From NCBI GenBank assembly GCA_019009955.1, contig CM032230.1:4636001-4700000 (forward strand): a stretch of 64,000 bases of DNA, written 5' to 3'. The DNA is from Riptortus pedestris (taxonomy: Eukaryota > Arthropoda > Insecta > Hemiptera > Alydidae). Both the position numbers and the translations under genes were made by a program. The notes beneath the pieces are model-generated. The model made no database searches and had not been told where the DNA came from. It saw only the letters and a program-made list of their open reading frames with translations. Position 1 is the stretch's first letter. Every line of letters begins with the position of its first letter. Positions 22,452-34,300 of the stretch are shown in pieces.

Positions 22452-22792
22452 ATGCTGAAAAATTCTCTTAAAGTGTCTATTACAGGTACATTTACCTTAC
22501 CAGGTACCTCAACTGGAAAAATTAATTCAAATGTAGGTTAATATTTTGTCCTTAATAATTCAAATCTATGCATAATTCACAGGAAACGGGAAATATGACT
22601 ATTTGGAGGACAGTGAAGTCTTACATAAAAAAAAAAATTTATTATTAACAAATCCACAGAAACGACGGGTATAAACCCTAAACACTGGGACGGCTAAAAG
22701 ACATAATATTGTGAAAGTAAAGCCATGCCAAAAAAATACCATCACCATTCAGCCTCAAATGAATTCCCAAGCAAAGCCGGGTATTTGATCTA

Positions 22793-22834
<42 letters not shown>

Positions 22835-22836
<2 letters not shown>

Positions 22837-22950
22837 TATTCTTGTCATCCCCTGGGTAGGATGGATGGACATTTGAGGAAATGTTTTTGAAAATTGCATC
22901 ACAGGTAAAACATCAATAGCTGATTTCCTTTAAGAGAAACTGCTCAAAAC
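22835..22950 (+). mobile_element. HINE-like 3' fragment after Helitron H5
   Basis: Reads CATCCCCTGGGTAGGATGGA through GCTGATTTCCTTTAAGAGAAA and ACTGCTCAAAA, directly after the (TA)n tract into which H5 ends. Together with scraps at 19345-19403 it may be one HINE split by H5. Confidence 0.5.
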
Positions 22951-23127
22951 TACAATAAAATAGAGCTGAATGGCACATAGAACTATCTAACAAGGTAACC
23001 TCAGGTCTAATAACTAAATTTTCCAAAGAACAGAATATTCTACAAGACCATACAAGTTATGAGTAATAAAAAGCATATTTTTTTGATAATCTGTATTAAG
23101 GCAGAATGACCTCTGTGTGTGTGTACA

Positions 23128-23257
23128 CTCACATATATATATACATACTTGAAAACTTCTAGGCAGGACCAAAGGGCATTTGAAGAAATTTTACAAAAAT
23201 CATGTCAGAAGTACAACCTCAATAGCTGACTTTCCTGAATGGAAATCTGCTAAAATT
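23128..23257 (+). mobile_element. old HINE-like 3' fragment
   Basis: Diverged but recognisable: GGACCAAAGGGCATTTGAAG, GTACAACCTCAATAGCTGAC, GGAAATCTGCTAAAAT. Preceded by (GT)n and (TA)n. Confidence 0.5.
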
Positions 23258-24658
23258 ATAAATATGACAGAATAGTCTATGCGAAAATACTCGGGTAAAA
23301 AAACATATTTTGATAATCCATTGTTTTATGTAACTAATATACACTTTAAAATTGTTATGAACTAATTTGTAAGAGTGACTTTATATCTTGCACCAGTATT
23401 TCATTTATGACCAGAATATAATTTCAGAATGAGAAATAGTTTTACTAGGAGGGGGAACAAGGAAATTCGTCAACAAATTAAATTATAAGAGAACAGAGAA
23501 AGAAAAACAACTTTATATACATATTTGTTTATTAATTCTATTCTTTTTTCATTTTGTTTTCCATTTATGTATATGAATCAATAGCCAAATCATTTGGCAT
23601 TATGATTATTACAGAAAGCTATTTCGTTTTGTACAAACACTTTAATTTTTAAAAGTGTCAAATGACAAGTCTTTTCACTTTATCGACTTATAAGTCTCCT
23701 CAATCACTTTTGACATGTTCTTAGTACGCACTAAAGTGTATGTGATCCTTGGCAAGCGTTAAGTCATAATCACTCATATATATACAGAGACACATGTGTG
23801 TTTGCATATATATATGTTAGCTAGTTTATTCACATAACTGTTTATACAACTATGTATAAATATTTTTATGTTTATTTATATATATATATATATACATATG
23901 TGTATCGTGCATATACGTATTATAAATATGTATCGCTTTACTACATATATACACGAGCACATATATCTCCTTCCTTAAGATCACTCAATGATTTAGAGAG
24001 TGTTCCCTACTTCAAAATGAAACAACTTTTTTTTCATTTTTTAAAATTTTTTTTTTCTCTTAAATTTAATTTACATCACAACAATCTTTTAAGATACAAT
24101 AATCATATCAATGATAATAAAGGTGAAATATATGATGCTAATATAATTGTTATACAATATATTTTATAAAAATTGTAACTAAAGGAACGGGAACCTCTAT
24201 ATAACATTTTAAAACTATTTCATTACAATTTTCATTATAAAAAACAATAAATAAAAAACCTTATATTATTACAAAAATAGTCTTTATATGTTTAGGAGAA
24301 TCTTTTAAGACGTAAAACGCACATCTCCATTTGATGAGGTTCCCTATATATAGTCCAATCACTTTGTGATTTAAACCAATGCCGATTTATATATTTATAT
24401 ATAATAGGAGTCACATCATTTATTGAAAATAGTTCAAGAAATGAATCTAAAAATAAAAAGAACAATAAAGATTTACAGGCAACGATTTAATTTTTATATG
24501 TATATATTTACAATCACTTCTCAAACATTTGTATACACACTCATACCATTTATTACGAATATATATGTGTGTGAAAACGGACACACAGACAATATTTATA
24601 TATTATACGTATTTACGATCGATTTTTATCCCATAAAAATTACTACATTTATATAAGT

Positions 24659-24716
<58 letters not shown>

Positions 24717-25009
24717 GATATAAATACATACACGCAATATGTATATAATATGTGCTGGGTGTGTATGTATGTATAAACAATATATAAAGTGTGTAGAAAC
24801 CCCCCTCCCCAAAACCCGTTTATCGCAACAACAAAAATACTTACAACGACTAAAACAAAAAATAAACGATTTAAATTATTTATATATAATATATAAAAGT
24901 CGATTCGGTTGACTATACAGAAATTCGAATCCATATCGTTTCATACACTCTATATGTATTTTGTATAATAGTTCTTATCTGCACCAATAATATAGTTTAA
25001 TTTTCACTA
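23258..25009. repeat. AT-rich intergenic tract with (TA)n microsatellites
   Basis: Contains (TA)n at about 23876-23894 and 24663-24712 and many TATATA-type words. No exon, RNA gene or transposon end recognised. It lies downstream of the predicted eIF4G polyadenylation site. Confidence 0.5.
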
Positions 25010-26303
25010 TGAGCAACAGCTGTTTTTTTTTATTTATTTTTCACCTCACTTCACACAGCTGTTTTTGGTTTCATTTTACTATGTACGCACACATTCTACA
25101 GATATAGTCTAGCCTGGAGAAGAGAAGATGTTCCACGGTCGCTCGTTCTTCCAGTTAGGTGTATTCTTCTATATCTGAACCTTCTGAAAAAAAGAAAAAA
25201 AAAAACCAAGAATAAAAATATATCTGGGTCATTAAATACAAGATATACAATTTATCTAAAAGCAAGCACCATAATCTCATAAATCTATAAGAATAATCTG
25301 AAGAATTGAATATTTGCTATTTGAAAATGTCCAATCAAGGGCCGAAAACCAGCTGTATGGCATTGGTGAGTGAGAAAATGGATAGCTTGACTTGTTCCAT
25401 GCTGTACTGACGTGACATTTCAGACTGAAGACCACAGTAACTACTCAATTGTCTCATGATACCGAGTGGGAGATCAGGCATCCCAACATAACTGCAGAGC
25501 TTACCTTACATCAAATGTGTAGTTCCACCCCAACAATCAGCCACCTCAACAATGAGGCTACAATATATTATCTGTTATCCACCACCTCTTTTATAACGTT
25601 TAAAATTTTATTTTTGAACTTCCTTTACAGCCCGGTCTAGGGACGGATCATTCATTACAATTAGAAAACTTCTATTCACTTCACTACTCCTTTAAAGATT
25701 TGAAACATATTCATAAAAGTCTGGCATTAGAGCCATTACATACACCAACTAATATCCTTTTCCTCCTGCCCGGTGGACGGACGGTCACATTGAAAAACCA
25801 TAAATGTTATTGTGAGAGACAACTAAAAATAGTTATAGCTACAATTATTGGGTATTGCAAGGGAATAAACAACAGGGAAAGAACAGCATAGGGAGTTTCA
25901 TTTCACTACCTCTGTTTCTATGATAACCACATTGATGGACCAGAGTTAAATACTGCAGGTTTAAACAAATAAAAAAACCTGACTTCCTTGTACTACAATT
26001 AAATTACATAAACAAAATGTTTTGGTACACTTCATTTGAAATTAATACACTTCATTTTAAAGGAATATAGGATTTTTCTGCTTCAATACATCAATTCTTT
26101 TTATCTCTAATAGTTATGAAGAAATTTTCATTTTTCTTCCTTTACTTTACTTCGAATGAGGAAGTACAAAATTTGATTGAGGAGAAATGCAGCACTTCAT
26201 TTTCTGAATAAATATATAACTATGATAACAATTGTATTATAAGAAATAAAATTAATAAAAATACACACCGAGAAGCCACTGGAAATGTTCCCTTTCGGTG
26301 GGA
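25010..26303 (-). other. probable eIF4G 3' UTR with a spliced last exon
   Basis: After the stop, 26269-26303 ends in a plausible donor (CG then GTGTGT). A very strong acceptor (long pyrimidine tract plus CAG) lies at 25184-25186, predicting a terminal non-coding exon 25183 to about 25015. The stop-to-junction distance would be about 35 bases, too short to trigger nonsense-mediated decay. The intervening intron shows no recognisable gene. This is an inference from splice signals only. Confidence 0.45.
25029..25038 (-). terminator. overlapping AATAAA polyadenylation signals for eIF4G
   Basis: On the minus strand two overlapping AATAAA hexamers occur at 25038-25029, about 145 bases into the predicted terminal exon. 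AATAAA is frequent by chance in DNA this AT-rich, so support comes mainly from position. Confidence 0.35.
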
Positions 26304-26482
26304 TCAGGTAGATTCATCATCAGAATCATCTTGTTCCGAAAGTGAAACAAAAAAGGATGAAAGACTAGCAATGGCTACACCTTTGCCTTCTTCGTGTTTA
26401 TTGCTTGTCTTCCATTTGATAAATGCCTCATGAGATATAATACCATTTTCATAAAGAGTTTGGAATATGTCCACAATTAAAC
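26304..26482 (-). CDS. eIF4G: eIF4G exon 23 (W2 end and stop)
   Basis: Starts [20 protein letters not shown] then IKWKTSN and [20 protein letters not shown], ending in acidic DDSDDEST and TGA at 26306-26304. This is the aromatic/acidic AA-box end of W2, which in vertebrates recruits MNK kinases; whether that holds here is unknown. Confidence 0.95.
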
Positions 26483-28324
26483 CTGAAAAATAAAATTTCT
26501 TTTAGAGCAAGACAAAAAATATAATGTTACTCTTAAATGATAAATTGTATTTAATTAAATAAATAGACTTTCAATCACATTTGGCACTATCTATTCAAAA
26601 TAAGGTAGGAATTAATTTTTACTTGTTTATTCTTATTAAAAAATGGAAGAAGCACATTTATTTATAATTTTTTTTTTTTTATAATATTACTTAATACACT
26701 AATTATTAATCTGGAGGAAGTTAGTTACTGGTTCTTAATTGATGTATAGGATAGTTGGTTATCTGCTAAATACAGGAACTACTCAACCAATCAAAAAGAT
26801 GAGTTTCGGACAACCTTGGTCAAGGCAACAATGTTTCAGGAAGACACAATCTCACTAATTGATAGTTTTATTATAAGTCAAATTATGACTTATATGAAAC
26901 TCCAATAAGTACTTGTATTGTAATCGACTAGGGATATAGAGATAGTATCTCCCTAGTGAAAACATTGCTACTCTGACCTACGATATCAAAGGTATCCGAA
27001 ACTGTCCACATCAAAAATAAGCTTATCTTTTTGAATGATTGAAACTTCTTACCAGACTATCCTATGCATCAAATAAAAAAAGTCTGTCATGCAGGGGCTG
27101 CGTTAACTAAGCAGATTTCCCGCGTGCGCCACGTATTTTCATTTATTTCAAAACGTAAAAGTTCAATGACAACAATATTTGGTATTTAAGCTTCAAATAA
27201 AGTGCTTAATAACATAATAATATATTGTTAATATGAGATGAGTAGGAATGGGGATTCACTGGGCCAAAAACGAAAAATGCAAATATCTCGCTTAATAATC
27301 AAGATAGTGAAGAAATGTACATAACTTTTGGAATAAGATTGGTTCTATACAATTTTTCGATCCGACGCATATTAACGGAGATATTAAATTAAGAATTTTA
27401 GAAATTCTCGCCCTCTAAACCCCCCCTCCCTCTGGTTTGATTTCAGCCGTTAACGAACTTGATCTTTCTTTTTACATAAAACGATTATATATCAAGTTTG
27501 GTAACAATAAGACAAAAATTGCGACTGCTAGAGCGGTAACAGACAAATATATATATATATAGTTTTGAACGGAGCTCATTTTCATCATCTCCTGGGTAGG
27601 ATTGATGGACATTTGAAGAAAAATTTCGAAAATCACGGGAGGTTGTACTCATGACGGCATGAGTATAACCTCAATAGCTGATTTCCCTTAAGGAAGACAA
27701 ATAACACTAAAATTGCTCCAAGACCCGATTGACTGTTTTAAATTGACATTACTACTATTAAAGAGGTCCCGATGGGCTGGCCAAGGCTTCCTGGAGAAGA
27801 GGAAATTCACTGTACATTACAGCAGTAATGAACAACATCATAACCAGGGTTGGATTCGTTGTCAGAAAGCGCTACAGAAATTTGGTGATTGACTTGAAGG
27901 CAATTTAGTCCCCAAATCTGCGTTTTAATGAATCCAAGGTAAATTTAAAAATATTATCCTTTTAAGATAACAGAAGAAGAGAAGGATGCCTTCTACAAAC
28001 AATTGGAGGAAGCTTTGGACACATCCAGCATATGATATGAAGATCACAAGGGACCTCAATACAAAAGTAGGAAAGTTAGAAATTGTAAACCCTTAATCGG
28101 TAAAAATATTCTTCATGACAAATGTCTACATATTATTATAATATGGTATAAATTATTTTAAAATAAGAATAAATTAAAAGTCCCTCAAGAAATATTACAT
28201 TTTCTGGTATCCCTTGCAGAGATATAGTTTTTCAAATGACACACATTTTAAATATTACATCTGCTACAAGCAATATGATGACTCACAATCTTTAATTTTA
28301 TCTTTAACCTTTTTATTTAAATAT

Positions 28325-28388
<64 letters not shown>

Positions 28389-31300
28389 CCAAACGAGACA
28401 GTAAGACTGCCAAAATCATTTTTTAGGTTTTATTTGTCAATGAAAAGAATTGTTTTGAAAGAGTTGAATAATAAATCAAAGTTAACCTTCTTCGTCTATT
28501 AATTAGTATCCACAGATTCACTGGCATGCTGTGTGTAGAAGCAACTCAATTTAATTGCGCAACTGGCATTTTTAAATAAAATTTCTTTCTTGCATATTTA
28601 AATACCACCGTATTAAATACAAGGAAATAAGTATTAACAAAAACTTTAATGAGAAGGATGTATAATAATAATATGAAGTAAAAAATGCTGTGCACATGGA
28701 AAATCACTACTAGTAAGGGAAAATCAAATGAAATGAAAAATAAGTGAATTGTAGACCATACCTGCAGGCGACTCCATTTGTACGACAACTAAATGTTGAA
28801 TACCAGAGAGGCAAGCGAGTTCTCTTGTTTCATTAGCATCTACAAACTTTTTGATCAACGTAGAGTGTTTGTTTAAACTCCCAGGAACTATTTTATCATT
28901 TTCTGTAAAATAAGAAAAATAAAAAATGTTACAAAATATGAAATACTGGCTGAGCTGATAATATAACTTTTAATTTAACAAAGAACAAGCTATAAAATTT
29001 GAAAATCTGATATAGGCAACACATGACTTCCTTGTAGTCCTATCAAATGAAATAAAAAAAATGTTTAATTGGACAAATTGCATCGGATCAATAAATGTCA
29101 GAACAAAACCTATAAGTTTATTTAGTTAAAAAACAAAATTTTTTGAAGTTCACGAGACTAAAATTAAATCACAAATTTATAAAGAAGGAAGTATCGTAAT
29201 AAAGAGAGAAGATTGAGAAAGAAAGATCAGGAGAAACTGAGCCTCAGATGCCCAAACATTTTTTTTGGAAATTCAATACGAATCATTACATTTGAGTTAA
29301 AGTAAATTATATTATAAAAGCTTAGGAGAGAATGAAGTCAGGAATAAAATTACGATTGAGGAGTCCATTAGGAGTAAAATATAACCACTTACTTATACAC
29401 GCTTTAATTACTGCTCTTGTTAAAGACTTAATGAAATCCACACCTTGGGACTTGGCACCAACATTTGCCTGAAAAGAAAGAGATGTTAATACTGTATGAT
29501 GTATACTTACTTCAGTATTAAGTAAAATATTCAAACATTAGTGATAAGTATTATTTCAGGAAATTTAATTTATCGATATGTAGAACTGAAGGAGCTCTCA
29601 ACTGTATTTACACTGTAAATGCGTTTGGGTCAAATTCATTTTTGTTCTTTTTGTTTCCAACTCATTAGAATATAAATATTAAATACTTGTGTGAGTGAGC
29701 CAACAGCTCGGTGCAAGGGGTTCTAGAGTAGGATAAGTAAGTTTGGCTGATTCAATGAAAATTTTACACATATAATGAGGAAATATTCCAAATGCAATTA
29801 CTGTGAAATATATCATTAAAACTTCCATTACCTAGGTGTCCATAATTAGCACTTCACGAGTACTTCTTCAAACTCAATATAATGGATAAAAATAAATAAA
29901 TTCAAAATCCTCTTACTGAATTCAGGTATTGAAAGAAATGTTTTCAATATTGTAATAATAAGCCTAAAAAAATGTTGGTATGAAACGACTTACCTTCACC
30001 CATTCGCAGACATGATCGATGACTTTGTCCCCGTCCTGTATCAGGAAATCATAGAGAATTTTTTCAACTTCAATCATTGGAAGAACTGGTTCACTTGCCT
30101 CAACTTCACCCTCTCCAATCATGAAGCCAAAATTCTAAAGTATGAAAATCATAAGAAAGAAGGGTATTATCTTGATCATAACCTCAAAACATAATTTGTT
30201 TAAGAGGAAAATAAACTTTCTCCAACATTTTTTCCAATTTACTGGAGATAATTTGATATGTTGATATCAACAGTAAGATCTCTTTTACATAACCATTAGG
30301 AAGTAAGTATGCTTTCTAATTTTGATTTAATTTTCCTCAAAATGCAAAATAGTGAAATATTATACAAAATATATGGAGCTAAGGTTGAGAGTGTCAAGGT
30401 AAAAATGATGCTTATTCGATACAAAACTTATCAACGTCAAGTTACATGATGCTGTTATAGTCACTAATACTCCGAGATTATGGTGTTGCCCGATGAAACT
30501 TGAGATATTACGTTTTATAACTGACAATTTCAACACAACCTTCTGGTGGGGCCATCTTTTGTCAAACAGCAGAAATTTATTTGTACACCTAATATAAACA
30601 AATGGGGTTCTCAGAATATATATTTATAAATAAAATAGCAAGGTAGTCATATGGCTACACACAGCCAGGCAGTTAATAAAAATGACATTATTTCTCTCTA
30701 AATAAACCAATCAATAGCATTTAGGATATATTTCAGTTAGTTAAATTACTTTAAAAGAAAATACAAGCGCATCCGTGTGTGTGGTGTATGTAGTGGCCAG
30801 GCAGGGTGTATGGTCCTTGGAATCTATATATATATATAAAATTGTAACCTCTGTCTGTACATTGATTTTTTTCGCGAAAGTTCACGATAACTTTTCGTTT
30901 CACATGTCATAGACACCATAACTACATTTAGTTTCTTTCGTGTCTGTTTGTTTGTTACCTTTTCACGCATAAACGGCTGAACCGAATTTTATGAAACTTG
31001 GTATGTATATTACTACTAGCCCAACTTAGACTTTAGGCTATATTAATATCCTCTGAGACGAACAGGAGTGGGGGGGTTATAAGGGAGGCCTGAAATTAAA
31101 AATAGCGATATTTCGTTTCCTATTGCATTTTCAGCAAATATGCACATAACAAAAGTTGTTTATTTTGTTATTTAGAGAACCTTTTTTTTATATACACTAT
31201 CATCGTATACCGAAGTATAAAGGTTATACGCTAAAAATTATAGCGGGAGACAACAATTTTATTTGGCACAAAAGACTCAACCGAACTAAATAAAACAATC

Positions 31301-34300
31301 AGTATGTGTATTAGCACTAACACATTCCTTATAATAAGCCATACAAACAATTCTAGGGACGGGCAGGAGTGGGAGTTATAAGGGAGGCCTGAAATTAATA
31401 ATAATGATTTACTATTGGGGTTTCAGTAAATATGCACATAACAAAAGTTGTTTATTTTGTTATTTAGAGAAATTTGCTCAACACTTCTTTTCAATATGAA
31501 CTACCAGGTACCTCACCTGAAAAAAATAATTCAAATGTATGTCAATATTTTCTCTTTAATAATTCAAATCTATGCACAGGAGACGGGAAATATGACAATA
31601 TGCAGGACAGTGAAGTCTTACATAAAAAAATAATTTTATTATTAACAAATGCCAACAACGGGTATTAACCCTAAACACTGGAACGGGTAAATGTCAAAGT
31701 ATTGTGCAAAGTAAAGCCTTGCCAAAAATATACCATCACCATTCAGCCTCAAATGAATTCCCGAGCGAAGCCGGGTATCTGAGCTAGTGTAAATATAAAA
31801 CTCTTAAAATATTAATGAGGACTTTCCAATTCAAATAGTATCAAGTACTTACATTTGATTTAATGAATTCATCTACTTGAGCTTCTGGAATAAAATCAGA
31901 AAATTTGACTTTAGAAGTTTCCCACTGGGTCCTAATGAATCCAGGTCCCTGAAATAATTGAATATAAATTTAGAAATTATCTGTATGACTAGTAATTAAG
32001 CAGAACTAAACTATTAACATTTTATCAGATGGAACATTCAATACAGTTTCACTCTTAAAGTGAATTCATAGAGAAGATTAGACAAATCATCATTTAAATG
32101 TTATGAAAATCACTCGATTATAAAATAAGTTTATCAAGGTTACTTACCTTTGTTTTTAATAACTGATTAATTATTTCTGTTAATGTCTTTGAAAGATGAG
32201 GTGTTCTGCAAGGCTCGCATGCTACTTTCAAATCCGAGAATGTAAAGAGACCTTTAGAAAGTATTGGAACTAGAAAAAAAAAAAGAAAAAAAAAATTAAG
32301 CACTGCATTAGCAAACCCCTCCAGCCCTTAGAAATTTAAATAAAGAATTTATTCCAAGTAACTTTACAACTTTTAAATTATCGAGTTTGCTTATTCAAAG
32401 GACTAATATAAACAATAACAAAATAATTTGAGAACACGTAAATATAATATCAAATTATAGAGAAGAATGCTCGTTGAATAAGTGTCAAGCTGGGGAAAAA
32501 AGCCATCCTTCACCCCAACATGATTTTTCTTATTGTTTTTTGAACTAAACTTTCGATTACGACTTGCAGCTTTAATAAATTCATTTACATTTTTAAAGTG
32601 AAATTTAATATGTAAAAAAAAAAAAAAAATTAAGCACTAAGCTGTATGTGAAGACCACTTCTGTGAATAAACAAAAGTTGTCATTAACTGAAAAACTGTC
32701 AGGTACAGGTATAAATATAACTAGACTATAGGGACACATGCAAGCACTATTGGACATCACAATTACAGTGACTCAATATAAACTGTAATAGTATTGAGGG
32801 CAAGTGCATAGATCCTCTGAACAACTTGAGATTTTGTCATCCCATTATGTATGTTATTGGCTATTTGGAATAAAAAGAGTTCAGAGGATGGATAAAAATA
32901 AATTAAAAACTTACTTAATAATTCAGCGAGGTAAATCCATACAAATGGAAGGTCTATCATCAAATCTTCACCGATTTCAATGCAAGCAGTCAACCTATTA
33001 ACAAATAATTCTCGAATAAATAGTGATTCAACTAGGCATGCTCAATATTCTAAAAATCATTTAAGTATTTAGTGAGGGAGGCTGTACTCATAATGGAGGG
33101 CCTGATATTTTCTTTAATACTGAACATAAAAAATAAAAATAATATATACTATAGTAACTTGACTAATTCAAGTCTCTTGTTCTCCAATCCACAAATTATA
33201 TGGATAGCTCACAAGCATATCAGCTTTGCAAGGTAAAAATTCTCCCTTTTCATATAGCGCACAAAATATACAATTGAGTCTTTGATATTTAATTTACAAC
33301 CAATGAGGTAAGAAAGGGAATTATAATTGAAGAAACCAATGCAAAATTCACATTCAAATCCAAATGTTTATTCCCATTTTAACCCTTTAATTGAACTAAA
33401 TAAAGAACTACCAATATTTTTAGTTCAATATACTTATAAGTTTTAATCAACTTAAGATTTTCAAAAACTAATAATCAATAGGAATAGAAATAGAAAAGGG
33501 GGAAGACATAGGAATATTATGTCTTCAGTTGTTCATCTAGAACACAAATCAACAATTTGGGGGGAGGGCAGTCATACCTAAAGCCTCCTCTTTCTCAACA
33601 TGAAAAACTTGTAAGTATTGGTGAATAAGTTTACTATTTCAAACTAATAGTTCAAGTCCTATTTCATCGAGCTCTGGAATATTTTATTAGCATTAAACTA
33701 TGATAACTTACTCTTGGGAAACATCTGCAGGTGAAATAACTTCCTTCGACAAGAGTGCGACTAGGAGATCTCCAAATGCAAGCCTTTGGTGTGGTTTTCC
33801 TTCCAACACAGTGTCTAATACAGGCTTAACAAAGTGCATAGGCTCTGAGAAAACTTCTTTAATAGAAGTAACAGTTTCCTAAACAACAATAGAGTATAAA
33901 GATTTAAATACTTTTTTGTGATATATATACATAAAACAGTTAAAATAAAAGTTAATGTTTTAACTTCAATGAAATTATTATTTCAAGAGTATATCTTGAT
34001 AATATAGGTTTATGTTCAAGATTATTTTTTATAAATGTTAGACAGACAATAGGATAAGCCCTATAGTCACAGATGGAGAAAAAAAAGCACTTGCTCCAGG
34101 AGTTATGTAAATCTCAATTATCCAACTTCAGTTTAAATTTACAAAATATTTTGTAACATGGTCCCCTTCGGAAGCTATTACAACTCACAACAGCTGTCTC
34201 GATGCACAGCACCAAGTTCAGGTTTTAATTTGTTAAGATTTCCTTCTTAGTAGGTTTAGTACTTAGCTGCTAATATTTGTAGAACATCATCAGTGTTTGT

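Larger units (their letters stand above)
20087..22497 (+). mobile_element. pogo-like element inserted in Helitron H5
   Basis: Terminal inverted repeats AGGTAAATGTACC(A/T)GTAATAGACAC at both ends, with TA duplicated at 20085-20086 and 22498-22499. Subterminal copies of GTAATAGACAC recur (e.g. near 20495) and in inverted form near 21660-21690. It contains a broken reading frame with a Pipsqueak-type HTH and a later HINE insertion (21849-22451). The DDE core appears to be deleted. Confidence 0.8.
19404..22793 (+). mobile_element. Helitron H5 interrupted by a pogo-like element
   Basis: The 5' part 19404-20086 carries GTAACATCTTTCTGTATATT and two internal units. The 3' part 22498-22793 ends in a decayed hairpin and GATCTAG followed by T. 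The two parts join at exactly the site that is uninterrupted in Helitron H6 (31499-31512). Small HINE core scraps flank it at 19345-19403. Confidence 0.75.

Noticed and set aside
23852..24934. Several frames rich in Tyr/Ile
   Set aside because: They are translations of (TA)n microsatellites and flanking AT-rich DNA.
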